A stretch of DNA of 64,000 bases from Nocardia sp. BMG51109 (GTDB lineage: Bacteria; Actinomycetota; Actinomycetes; Mycobacteriales; Mycobacteriaceae): assembly GCF_000526215.1 (NCBI RefSeq), contig NZ_JAFQ01000004.1, forward strand, positions 496,001-560,000. Direction: 5' to 3'. Of the stretch, positions 8,639-16,940 are shown in pieces. The number at the start of each line of letters is the position of its first letter. Position 1 is the stretch's first letter. The position numbers and the translations under genes were made by a program. Below the pieces are notes generated by a model. That model ran no database searches. It saw only the letters and a program-made list of their open reading frames with translations, and was not told where the DNA came from.

Positions 8639-9856
8639 TTACGCAACACCTTCCGAGCGGGCCGTGGCGGCGACCGCCTCGGCCACCGCCGGGGCGACCC
8701 GCGGGTCCAGCGGGCTCGGGATGATCTTGTCCGGGGACAGCTCGTCGGCCACCACGCCGAAGATCGCGTTCGCCGCGGCCACCTTCATGCCCTCGGTGAT
8801 CCGCCGCGCACCCGCGTCCAGCGCGCCCTTGAACACGCCGGGGAACGCGAGGACGTTGTTGATCTGGTTCGGGAAATCGCTGCGGCCGGTGGCCACGACG
8901 GCCGCGTACCGGTGCGCCACCTCCGGGTGAATCTCCGGATCCGGGTTGGACATCGCGAACACGATCGATTCCGGCGCCATCGACGCGATCAGTTCCTCGG
9001 CGATGGTGCCCGCCGACAGGCCCAGGAACACGTCCGCGCCGGCCATCGCGCCGGCGGCGCCGCCGGACAGGCCGCGCGGGTTGGTGCGCCCGGCCAGGTC
9101 GGCCTTCACCTCGTTCAGATCGCCGCGGTCGCTGCTCACGATGCCGCGGGAATCGAGCACCACGATGTCGGGAACGCCCGCCGCCAGCAGAATGTTGGTG
9201 CACGCGACGCCGGCCGCGCCGGCCCCGGACACCACGACCTTCAGGCCCGCGATGTCGCGGCCCAGCACCTGGGCCGCACCGTTGAGCGCGGCGAGCACCA
9301 CTATCGCGGTGCCGTGCTGGTCGTCGTGCATCACCGGGCAGTCCAGCGCCTCGACGACCCGGCGCTCGATCTCGAAGCAGCGCGGGGCGGAGATGTCCTC
9401 GAGGTTCACCGCGCCGAAGCTCGGGCGCAACCGGATCAGCGTCTCGACGATCTCGTCGACATCCTTGGTGTCGAGCACGAGCGGGATCGAGTCCAGGCCC
9501 GCGAACTTCTTGAACAGCGCGGCCTTGCCCTCCATCACCGGCAGCGACGCGCGCGGGCCGATATCACCCAGGCCGAGTACCGCAGTGCCATCGGAAACCA
9601 CCGCAACCAGGCGGTCGGTCCAGGTGTAACGCTTCGCCAGTAGCTCATCCTCGGCGATGGCGCGGCTGACCTGCGCGACCCCCGGAGTGTAGGCGATCGA
9701 CAGGTCCCGCTGGGTGTCCAGCGGCGCCGTCAGTTCCACCGAGAGCTTGCCCCCGAGATGGCCCGCAAAAATCTCTTCGTGCGTAATGGCGGACGGGCTT
9801 GCCGCATTCTCACGGCTCGCCGTGGCGGCGTTCGGTGCGTCAGTCACGGGTGACAC
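8639..9856 (-). CDS. NAD(P)-dependent malic enzyme
   Basis: Oxidative decarboxylation of malate to pyruvate, linking the TCA cycle to gluconeogenic and lipogenic precursors. The 405-residue length fits the short bacterial form without a phosphotransacetylase tail. IAYTPGVAQVS holds the catalytic Tyr, SDGTAVLGLGDIGP the substrate-binding region, VVSGAGAAGVACTNIL the dinucleotide fold, and SNPDPEI the conserved Asn. Cofactor choice cannot be read with certainty. A GTG start at 9856 is preceded by AGGAG at good spacing. A hairpin follows the gene. Confidence 0.95.
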   Translation of the reverse strand: MSPVTDAPNAATASRENAASPSAITHEEIFAGHLGGKLSVELTAPLDTQRDLSIAYTPGVAQVSRAIAEDELLAKRYTWTDRLVAVVSDGTAVLGLGDIGPRASLPVMEGKAALFKKFAGLDSIPLVLDTKDVDEIVETLIRLRPSFGAVNLEDISAPRCFEIERRVVEALDCPVMHDDQHGTAIVVLAALNGAAQVLGRDIAGLKVVVSGAGAAGVACTNILLAAGVPDIVVLDSRGIVSSDRGDLNEVKADLAGRTNPRGLSGGAAGAMAGADVFLGLSAGTIAEELIASMAPESIVFAMSNPDPEIHPEVAHRYAAVVATGRSDFPNQINNVLAFPGVFKGALDAGARRITEGMKVAAANAIFGVVADELSPDKIIPSPLDPRVAPAVAEAVAATARSEGVA

Positions 9857-10467
9857 GATTTCACTCCTGGTCGGTGGTGGCTAGCCCATATGGGGGTTAC
9901 CGCCGGGTATCGGAATTAGGGGTAATTGAAGTCACTCACAGAGGTGCGCCGAGCACTCGAGCACCCCGCACGAAATACATCGCGGCAAGGCGCGCAAGGC
10001 ATTACGAAATTTGTTTCGAAAATCGCTGCGCGGATCTGTCGAGCGGGAACCGGACGGGTGGGCCCGGGCAATGCTGTGGGGTGATCCGCGATCCGGAGCC
10101 GTGCGTCACGGGCCGAAGGTCACCAACCGTCCCGGACCGGGCGGTGGCGTCGGCCGGGAATCCGTAGCATTCTGCCAGCCGGAACGCGGGCCTGCCAAAT
10201 CGCCTCGCGGTAGGTGCTGTCATCATCCGAGCGTAGCGGCCGCGAATTACCCCCGCGTAAGGGGAAACTCGCAGTTGAGCGGGCACCGGGTGAGCTGTCG
10301 CACCGGCCGCACCGGCAACGATGTGAGGTGGGTCGCGACCGTGCCGCGGCGACAGTCGTCACCGGTCCTCGTCGTCGCGGCCTGCCCCCGTGCCCGCGAT
10401 CCCTCACCGGCACTCGCGGATTCGGCCGAGAGCGCGCCGGAACAACGGCGGTGCGGTGGTCAGGGCC
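9857..10467. other. Intergenic region without a supported gene
   Basis: About 610 bp. Reading frames here have no recognisable domains and lack Shine-Dalgarno sites. Near the malic enzyme it must hold that gene's promoter. A less GC-rich patch around 10004-10020 contains the small palindrome cgaaa-tttg-tttcg. Nothing else is supported. Confidence 0.5.
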
Positions 10468-12057
10468 CTAGGCCGGGGTGAAATCCGCGTGCTGCGGCGC
10501 CTGCCCGGGATCGCACTGCTCCGGCCGCACCCAGACACGTTCCACACCGCCGGAACGCAACCGGACCCGGCCGTCGACGGCCTCGTCCGGATGGTCGGTG
10601 CGCCGGTGTATCCCGCGGGTCTCGGCGCGGGCCAGCGCACTGTACTTGGTCCACCGCGCCACCGCCAGCAGCGCCGCGGCCTGCCGGGCGCGCAATCGCG
10701 CCGAGCCGCACCCGCCGAGTTCGACCTCCGTCACCGGCCACATGCCGTCCAGTTCGCCGATGCTGTCGCGCAGGCTGCCCGCGCTGCGCCAGTAGCTGCG
10801 CCGCAGCGGCAGCGTGTGCTCCTGCACCAGGCCGACCACCGCGCGCGGGTCGATCCCCGAGACGGCGTTCAAGCCCGCACCGGGCACCGGCCGCGCCCTG
10901 CCGAGCCGCCCACGCCCGGCCGCGAACCCGGCCGCGCCCGCACCGGCCCATACGCCCGACGACATCGCCCACGCCCCGCCCTGGCCACCGAAGCCGCCGA
11001 CCGCGCCGGTGATCGGCTCGCGGGTGGCCACGTCACCGGCCCCGAACAGTCCGGAAACCGTTGTGGCACAGTCGAACCCGACCAGCCGGACACCGCCGGT
11101 ACCGCGTACCGTGCCCTCCAGCACCGCGCGCAGCGGCACCCGGGCCGGTCCCGGGCCCCGGGCGCCGAAGACCGAGGAACGCGCCAGGCGCTTGCGCAGC
11201 GACGCGGGGATCTCGTCCAGGGCGGCGTAGACCCGCCGCCCGTCGGCGAGGGCGGCGAACGCCTCGGCCCGCGAACCGAATCCGGGAGCGCCCAGGGCCG
11301 CGCCGGACTCGTCGTAGAAGGTCGCGAAGTGCAGCGCCAGATCGGACACGGGCGCCGCCGGCCCCGGCATCTCGTCGGCCGCGGCCGGGCGGAGATCGCC
11401 CGCGGGGGTCAGGGCATAGGCATTGGAGAACTCCATGCCCGACAGCTCACCGCCGGCCTCCGCGGCCATCAGCAGTCCGTCGCCGGTGTCGACATCGCTG
11501 CCGGCGCCGCCGGACAGGAACGCGCAACCGCCGGTGGCCAGCACCACCGAACCGGCGCGCACGGTCCAGGTGTGGAAACCGCCGCGCAGATGTACCCCGG
11601 AGGCGCCGGAAACCGTGCCCTCGGCATCGACCAGCAATTGCAGCGCCGGATGATGGTCGAGAATGCGCACGCCCGCCACGATCAGGCTGCGGCGCATCCG
11701 GCCGAGATATTTCGCACCGTTCAGCCAGATCCGGGCGGGCCGCCCGACGCTCTCCCCCGGAAAGCGATATCCCCACCGAACCAGCTGATCGACCCGGTGG
11801 TGCGTCTCCTCCAGCACCCGGTGCATCCAGACCGGATCACCCAGGTAGCCACCGTGCCGGTGGCTGCGCTGCACGGCCTCCTCCCGGGCCGGCCCCGGCG
11901 GGATGTTCCACAGCGCGACATGCCCTTTCGCGGTCGGGCCGCTGGCGCCGCAGCGCCCCTTGTCGACCAGGACCACCCGGGCGCCGGCATGTGCGGCGGC
12001 GAGCGCGGCCCAGGCCCCGGCGGGACCACCACCCAACACCAAGACATCGGCCGACAT
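10468..12057 (-). CDS. FAD-dependent oxidoreductase, fumarate reductase/APS reductase flavoprotein-like
   Basis: About 529 residues. N-terminal FAD fold DVLVLGGGPAGAWAALAAA followed by VVLVDKGRCGASG; later VLATGGCAFLSGGAGSDVDTGDG and a second FAD contact GLFGAGDVATREP...GAVGGFGGQGG. This arrangement belongs to the succinate dehydrogenase/fumarate reductase/adenylylsulfate reductase flavoprotein superfamily; which reaction it catalyses is not clear. No iron-sulfur partner subunit is adjacent. ATG 12057 (MSADVLVLGG) is chosen because it places the dinucleotide fold at the N-terminus; GTG 12066 and ATG 12093 are alternatives. Confidence 0.75.
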   Translation of the reverse strand: MSADVLVLGGGPAGAWAALAAAHAGARVVLVDKGRCGASGPTAKGHVALWNIPPGPAREEAVQRSHRHGGYLGDPVWMHRVLEETHHRVDQLVRWGYRFPGESVGRPARIWLNGAKYLGRMRRSLIVAGVRILDHHPALQLLVDAEGTVSGASGVHLRGGFHTWTVRAGSVVLATGGCAFLSGGAGSDVDTGDGLLMAAEAGGELSGMEFSNAYALTPAGDLRPAAADEMPGPAAPVSDLALHFATFYDESGAALGAPGFGSRAEAFAALADGRRVYAALDEIPASLRKRLARSSVFGARGPGPARVPLRAVLEGTVRGTGGVRLVGFDCATTVSGLFGAGDVATREPITGAVGGFGGQGGAWAMSSGVWAGAGAAGFAAGRGRLGRARPVPGAGLNAVSGIDPRAVVGLVQEHTLPLRRSYWRSAGSLRDSIGELDGMWPVTEVELGGCGSARLRARQAAALLAVARWTKYSALARAETRGIHRRTDHPDEAVDGRVRLRSGGVERVWVRPEQCDPGQAPQHADFTPA

Positions 12058-12117
12058 TTCACTCACAAGGAAAAATGTTCGGCCACAATTCATCCGCCCG
12101 CAACCGTTACGCGGGTC

Positions 12118-12384
12118 TTAATTCCACCATTGCGTAACCAAAAGGTAACCGGCTGCCACAAAAACAACCAGCGATCCGGAAAAAGCGGCGAAACCCCGAC
12201 GGCGGTCGGAAAATACCTGGCCGACCACGGCGGCCACCGTGAGCCCGATATGCCAGGCCAGCATCCCCGTTCCCGGCCCCGGAAACCCTCGGCGCCCGCC
12301 CATGAACTCGGCCCCGACGAGCACCGCGGTCAGGACCACCAGACCGCCCGCAACAATTCCGCTCAATGCGCGCAACAGCCTCAT
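12118..12384 (-). CDS. Small integral membrane protein
   Basis: 88 residues with three hydrophobic segments (around 5-25, 42-58 and 68-84) and short charged loops. ATG 12384 (MRLLRALSG) is preferred since GGAG lies 8 bases upstream. It may be co-transcribed with the FAD oxidoreductase gene, which starts 60 bp downstream. Function not recognised. Confidence 0.7.
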   Translation of the reverse strand: MRLLRALSGIVAGGLVVLTAVLVGAEFMGGRRGFPGPGTGMLAWHIGLTVAAVVGQVFSDRRRGFAAFSGSLVVFVAAGYLLVTQWWN

Positions 12385-12492
12385 ACCCCTACTCCACAAT
12401 CCCCTACCCCACGATGTCCGCGGTGAGTCACAGCGTCGCCTCGCTGAAGCTCGGCGCCACCGGGCGCGAGGCGCGCTGTGTCAATGGCTCGC

Positions 12493-13356
12493 TCATGGCA
12501 CGACCACCGGCACCCCGGTCGCCAGGCCCACCAGTTTCTCGAATTGGTCCGGAGCCGTAGTGAACTCGCCGAGCGATATGGTCTTGTTGGCGCCGTGGTA
12601 GTCCGACGAGCCGGTGGTGATCAGGCCCAGCTCGGCGGCCAGCCCGCCCAATATCGCGCGGTCGGCCTCGCTGTGATCGGGATGGTCGACCTCCAGCCCG
12701 CCCAGGCCGGCGTCGGCCAGCTCACGGATGTGGCCGATGTCCAGCAGCCGCCCCCGCTTCCGGGCCCGGGCGTGCGCCACCACGGGGACTCCGCCCGCGG
12801 CACAGACCATCTCGATCGCGCGCCGCAGCGGCGTATCGGCCTTCTCGACGTAGTAGCGCCCGCGCGGGGCCAGCAGATCGACGAACGCCGCGTCCACCGT
12901 CGGCACCACGCCGGCGGACACCAGGGCCCGCGCCAGATGCGGGCGGCCGGCCGACGGACCGGCCGAGGCCAGCACCTCGTCCGGATCCACCGGCAGCCCG
13001 TCGGCCGCCATCCGCTCGGCCATGGCGCGGACCCGCTCCACCCGCTCGGCGCGCAGCCGCTCCCGCTCCCGGGCGAACGCCCGATCGGCGGGATCGAACA
13101 GATAGGCCAGCAGATGCACCGCGACCGGCCAGCCATCTTCCCCGGGCCCCACGCACGACATCTCCATGCCGCGCACCAACGTCGTGTCGCCCGGCCTGGC
13201 GGCGACGGCGTCGGCCCAGCCGGCGGTGGTGTCGTGGTCTGTTATCGCGACGACGTCCAGCCCCGCCGCGGCCGCCTTGCGGACCAGTTCGGCGGGGGTG
13301 TCGGTGCCGTCGGAGGCGGTGGAGTGGGTATGCAGGTCGATGCGCACCCTGTCCAT
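12493..13356 (-). CDS. PHP-domain phosphoesterase (nucleoside 3',5'-bisphosphate phosphatase-like)
   Basis: 287 residues. Metal-binding PHP motifs are in order: IDLHTHSTASDG at the very N-terminus, VAITDHDT near residue 40, a central HARARKRGR and the C-terminal SSDYHG. The family (E. coli YciV/RnaAM type) hydrolyses 3',5'-bisphosphonucleotides and 5' RNA ends. Starting at ATG 13356 puts the first motif at residue 6; the 27-codon upstream extension is unlikely. It is divergent from corA. Confidence 0.88.
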   Translation of the reverse strand: MDRVRIDLHTHSTASDGTDTPAELVRKAAAAGLDVVAITDHDTTAGWADAVAARPGDTTLVRGMEMSCVGPGEDGWPVAVHLLAYLFDPADRAFARERERLRAERVERVRAMAERMAADGLPVDPDEVLASAGPSAGRPHLARALVSAGVVPTVDAAFVDLLAPRGRYYVEKADTPLRRAIEMVCAAGGVPVVAHARARKRGRLLDIGHIRELADAGLGGLEVDHPDHSEADRAILGGLAAELGLITTGSSDYHGANKTISLGEFTTAPDQFEKLVGLATGVPVVVP

Positions 13357-13431
13357 CTTGCCCAACGGCCGTGCTCGCCCGGCGATCAGCGTGCGGCGCC
13401 GCGATGGCCGCGCACCCTCGGACGGGGCGAC

Positions 13432-13437
13432 TAGCAT
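13432..13437 (+). promoter_or_regulatory. -10 element (TAGCAT) for leaderless corA
   Basis: TAGCAT ends 7 bases before the corA ATG. No Shine-Dalgarno is present, so a leaderless transcript is likely. Confidence 0.5.
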
Positions 13438-13444
13438 CCAGTCA

Positions 13445-14524
13445 ATGCCGCCGATTCCACCGCTGCCGTCGTTCCGCGGACGGGGCAGATCCGCCGCCCG
13501 GGCGCTGCCCCGGATCCCGGTCCCAACCGCGCGCGCCGTCGTCGACTGCGGGGTCTATCTCGACGGCCACCGGCTACCCGGCCGATTCACCCCCGCCGAG
13601 GGACTCGCCGAGGTCCGAGAGCGCGACGCCGGCTTCGTGTGGGTCGGACTGCACGCCCCCGACGAGTTCCAGATGGCCGAGATGGCCCACACGTTCGGGC
13701 TGCACGAGCTCGCGGTCGAGGATGCCGTGCAGGCCCATCAGCGCCCGAAACTGGAGCGCTACGACGACGACATATTCCTGGTGCTGCGCACCGTGAAATA
13801 TGTCGAGCACGATCTGCACGCGACCAGCGAGATCGTCGAGACCGGCGAGATCATGGTCTTCCTCGGCGGCGACTTCGTGGTCACCGTGCGGCACGGCGAG
13901 CACACCGGGTTGACCGGCGTGCGGCGCGAGCTGGAGGCCACCCCGCAACAGCTGGCATTCGGCCCGGCAGCCGTGCTGCACGCCGTCGCCGACCATGTCG
14001 TCGACTCGTACATCTCGGTGACGCAGGAGGTCGAGGCCGATGTCGAGGAGATGGAGGAGGAGGTGTTCACGCCGCGCAGCCGCCTCGCCGTGGAATCCAT
14101 CTATCAGCTCAAACGCGAGGTGGTCGAGCTACGCCGTGCTGTCAACCCGCTGTCGCTGCCCCTGCAGATGCTGTCGCGCGGCACGGATCTGTCGCTGCCG
14201 AAGGAGGTTCGGCGCTATCTGCGCGACGTCGCGGACCATCACACCGCGGTCGCCGAGCGCATCAGCGACTTCGACGAATCGCTGAGCGCGCTGATCAACG
14301 CGGCGCTGGCCAAGGTGACCGTGCAGCAGAACACCGATATGCGCAAGATCTCCGCGTGGGTGGCGATCGCGGCCGTGCCGACGATGACCGCCGGCATCTA
14401 CGGCATGAACTTCGACCACATGCCCGAACTGCACTGGACCTTCGGCTATCCGCTGGTGTTGCTGGTCATCCTGGTGATCTGCGGCGGGCTGCTGATCGCG
14501 TTGCGCCGCAACAACTGGCTGTAG
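13445..14524 (+). CDS. corA: CorA-family magnesium/cobalt transporter
   Basis: Divalent cation channel of the inner membrane, 359 residues. The long cytosolic N-terminal domain includes acidic EVEADVEEMEEEV; the two C-terminal helices are separated by the signature YGMNFDHMPEL, with the GMN selectivity motif, and the protein ends in a basic RRNNWL. The ATG at 13445 is chosen because the frame upstream overlaps the divergent PHP gene and shows no CorA homology. Its neighbourhood matches the position of corA in mycobacteria. Confidence 0.95.
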   Translation: MPPIPPLPSFRGRGRSAARALPRIPVPTARAVVDCGVYLDGHRLPGRFTPAEGLAEVRERDAGFVWVGLHAPDEFQMAEMAHTFGLHELAVEDAVQAHQRPKLERYDDDIFLVLRTVKYVEHDLHATSEIVETGEIMVFLGGDFVVTVRHGEHTGLTGVRRELEATPQQLAFGPAAVLHAVADHVVDSYISVTQEVEADVEEMEEEVFTPRSRLAVESIYQLKREVVELRRAVNPLSLPLQMLSRGTDLSLPKEVRRYLRDVADHHTAVAERISDFDESLSALINAALAKVTVQQNTDMRKISAWVAIAAVPTMTAGIYGMNFDHMPELHWTFGYPLVLLVILVICGGLLIALRRNNWL

Positions 14525-14648
14525 GCGGGACCGTCCCGGAGCGCACGCCGCGCGGCCCGGCCACACACGCCGGAACGACGGGTGCCGCTGTCCCACCCGC
14601 GGATGGCGCTGCCGCACACGCGCGTAACGGGTCGAACTCCCGCGTGAC

Positions 14649-14688
14649 CGACGGGAGTCGTTGCGCTGTCGACGGGAGTCGTTGCGCT
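14649..14688. repeat. Two 19-bp direct repeats
   Basis: cgacgggagtcgttgcgct occurs twice (14649-14667 and 14670-14688), in the gap between convergent genes. The second copy reaches into the stop codon of the SUFU-domain gene. Confidence 0.85.
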
Positions 14689-15289
14689 ACAGGCTCGCTG
14701 CGCCGCGGTGGGGGTCGCGCGTGTCGATACCGGCCTCGGACCAGGCGGTCCGCAGGGCGTCCGCGCCGCGCACGCGCGTCCACGCCGCCTCCGTCGCGGT
14801 GATCGGCGCCACCGACAGGAAGCGCACGGGCTCGGCGGGTTCCGGCAGCGCGACCTCCGGCAGCTCCGACGGGCCCAGCAGCGCCGCGGTGAACGGCGCG
14901 TTGTGCCACAGCGGTTCCCCCAGATCCAGCAGCGCGTTCTCCTGCAGCACAACGCCTTCCACCGCGGGCGACGCGATCAGCACGCCGAGCCCGCGGGGCA
15001 GGCCGGCCTGTGCCCCCACACCGGCGCGCAGCGTCAGCACCAGCTCCGCACGCGGGCCCCGCAGCGGATCGGCCAGCTCGGCGGTGGGATCGGTCATCGG
15101 ATGGCGTCCCCCGCCGAGCGTCACGTAGTGCACGAACTCGTCGCCGGGAATGCGCAGGATCTCGATCGGCTCCAGCCCCAGGAACGTCACCGACGCCGAA
15201 TCCCAGCGCGACTCGTCGAATTTCTCCCCGTTGCGGGGCACGCCGAAGTGTCCGAGCGCGGCGGCTCGGACCGGGCCGAGAACGTCCAT
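14687..15289 (-). CDS. Suppressor-of-fused (SUFU) domain protein
   Basis: 200-residue soluble protein resembling bacterial suppressor-of-fused domain proteins: FHYVTLGGGRHPMTDP-like core (here EFVHYVTLGGGRHPM), then ELVLTLRAG and later RFLSVAPITATEAAWTR. Some bacterial members act as immunity proteins; no toxin is adjacent, so no such role is claimed. It starts 3 bp after the stress-protein gene and is probably its operon partner. Confidence 0.72.
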   Translation of the reverse strand: MDVLGPVRAAALGHFGVPRNGEKFDESRWDSASVTFLGLEPIEILRIPGDEFVHYVTLGGGRHPMTDPTAELADPLRGPRAELVLTLRAGVGAQAGLPRGLGVLIASPAVEGVVLQENALLDLGEPLWHNAPFTAALLGPSELPEVALPEPAEPVRFLSVAPITATEAAWTRVRGADALRTAWSEAGIDTRDPHRGAASL

Positions 15290-15292
15290 CGG

Positions 15293-15784
15293 CTACAGCG
15301 CCAGCTTGGCCAGCATGTCCCGGGCCTGCTCGGCGGCCTTCGGCTCGCACAGCACGTCGTACCGGCCGGCCACCAGCTGCATCGTGGAGGCGAAATCACG
15401 CTGCCCGCGGGTGGCGGCGTACGGAATCGAGGTCGAGATGACGCCGAAGATGACGCCGCCGACCAGGCCGACGACCAGCGGGCCGAGCGCGCCGCCGGTG
15501 GTGAACAGGCTCAGCAGCAGGCCCAGGAACAGGCCCAGCCAGGCGCCCGACACCATGCCCCCGCCGATCACCTTGCTCCAGGTCAGCCGGTAGAGCACCC
15601 GCTCGACCTGCATCAGATCGACGCCGACGATGGTCACGTTCTCCACTGGGAACTGGTTGTCGGCCAGGTAGTCGACCGCCTTCTGCGCCTCGGCGTAGGT
15701 CGGATACGACCCGACCGGCCACCCCGACGGTGGCGTCGGCAGGCCCGGCCGGTTGCGGTTCGCGTTTCCCAACGGGTTGGTCAT
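15293..15784 (-). CDS. General stress protein 17M-like membrane protein
   Basis: About 163 residues. An N-terminal Asn/Pro-rich stretch is followed by the conserved WPVGSYPTYAEAQKAVDYLAD domain, two glycine-rich hydrophobic segments (about 78-120) and a C-terminal conserved AGRYDVLCEP stretch. This matches the conserved mycobacterial gene next to the MgtE-like gene (Rv1234 type). ATG 15784 has GGGGG upstream; ATG 15793 is an alternative. Molecular role unknown. Confidence 0.8.
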   Translation of the reverse strand: MTNPLGNANRNRPGLPTPPSGWPVGSYPTYAEAQKAVDYLADNQFPVENVTIVGVDLMQVERVLYRLTWSKVIGGGMVSGAWLGLFLGLLLSLFTTGGALGPLVVGLVGGVIFGVISTSIPYAATRGQRDFASTMQLVAGRYDVLCEPKAAEQARDMLAKLAL

Positions 15785-15910
15785 GTCCCCCATCATGCTA
15801 GGCGCGTCCGCGTTATGCGCCCACCGAGTCCGGCAAATCACCCGCGTGTCCATCGGGGACGACCGCGGACCGGGCAGGTTCGGCCCGCCGGAACCGACCG
15901 GCCGGTGCGC

Positions 15911-16888
15911 TCAGTCCTCCGGCGCGGGCGGTACGAAACGGGTGCCGCGCCGCATGCCGGCCGCACGCCCCTTGTCCGCGATGACCTGCGCCATCTTCGC
16001 GCTCGCCTCGTCGATCATCTCGTCGCCGAGCATCGCCGCCCCGCGCGCGCCGCCCTCGACCGAGGTATGGAAGGCGTAGGCGTCCAGGATCTCCTCGGCA
16101 CGGTCGTAGTCGGCCTGGCGCGGCGAGAAGATCTCGTTGGCGGCCTCGATCTGGTTCGGGTGCAGCACCCACTTGCCGTCGAAACCGAGTGCGGCCGTGC
16201 GGTTCGCCGCGCGGCGGAAGCCGTCCGGATCCCGCACCTGCAGGTACGGCCCGTCGATCGCCTGCAGGCCGTGGGCACGGGCGGTGAGCAGGATCGTCAT
16301 CAGGATGTGGTGGTACGCGTCGCCGGTGTCGTAGCCCTCCGGCTGCTCGCCCACCACCAGCGTGCGCATATTGATACTGGCCATGAAGTCGGCGGGCCCG
16401 AACACCAGCGTCTGCACGCGCGAACTCGCCGTGGCGATCTCGTCGATGGCGCGCAGCCCCTGGGCGTTCTCGATCTGCGGTTCGATCACGATCCGGCCCA
16501 CCTCGAGCCCGCCGGACTTCTCGAGCTGGGTCAGCAGCAGATCCAGCGCCCGCACCTGCCCGGCATCGACCACCTTGGGCAGCAGGATCGCATCCAGTTC
16601 GGCGCCCGCGCCGTCGACCACCGAGATCACGTCGGCGTAGGTCCACTGCGTGGTCCAGTCGTTGACCCGGACCACCCTGATCTGGTCGCCCCAGCCGGGT
16701 TCGTTGAGCGCCGCCACGATGTTCGCCCGCGCGGTCGCCTTCGCGGCGGGGGCCACCGCATCCTCGAGATCCAGGAACACCTCGTCGGCCGGCAGGCTCT
16801 TGGCCTTCTCGATCATCTTGGGGTTGCTCCCGGGAACGGCGAGCACCGAGCGCCGGGACGGGGTGAGCCCGGTACGGCGAGTTGACAT
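15911..16888 (-). CDS. HpcH/HpaI-family aldolase, CitE-like beta-hydroxyacyl-CoA lyase
   Basis: 325-residue TIM-barrel enzyme of the citrate lyase beta/malyl-CoA lyase family. SVLAVPGSNPKMIEKA at the N-terminus, EVFLDLEDAVAP with the metal-binding acidic residues, VIEPQIENAQGL and FGPADFMASI are visible. Stand-alone CitE-like proteins cleave or form malyl-, methylmalyl- or citramalyl-CoA; which one is undecided. ATG 16888 has AGGAG eight bases upstream. It is divergent from the MgtE-like gene, 52 bp away. Confidence 0.88.
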   Translation of the reverse strand: MSTRRTGLTPSRRSVLAVPGSNPKMIEKAKSLPADEVFLDLEDAVAPAAKATARANIVAALNEPGWGDQIRVVRVNDWTTQWTYADVISVVDGAGAELDAILLPKVVDAGQVRALDLLLTQLEKSGGLEVGRIVIEPQIENAQGLRAIDEIATASSRVQTLVFGPADFMASINMRTLVVGEQPEGYDTGDAYHHILMTILLTARAHGLQAIDGPYLQVRDPDGFRRAANRTAALGFDGKWVLHPNQIEAANEIFSPRQADYDRAEEILDAYAFHTSVEGGARGAAMLGDEMIDEASAKMAQVIADKGRAAGMRRGTRFVPPAPED

Positions 16889-16928
16889 GCGCGGCTCCTG
16901 ATGTTCGTGTTTCCGGCGCTACACCGCA

Positions 16929-16934
16929 TAGCCT
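16929..16934 (+). promoter_or_regulatory. -10 element (TAGCCT) for the MgtE-like gene
   Basis: TAGCCT ends 6 bases before the ATG at 16941, with no Shine-Dalgarno; leaderless start inferred. Confidence 0.5.
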
Positions 16935-16940
16935 GGCCAC

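Noticed and set aside
6293..9643. 1116-codon plus-strand frame
   Set aside because: It spans three well-supported minus-strand genes and reads as Arg/Gly/His-rich noise.
14687..15289. SUFU-domain protein as immunity factor of a polymorphic toxin
   Set aside because: No toxin or secretion gene is nearby and it sits in an operon with a conserved stress protein.
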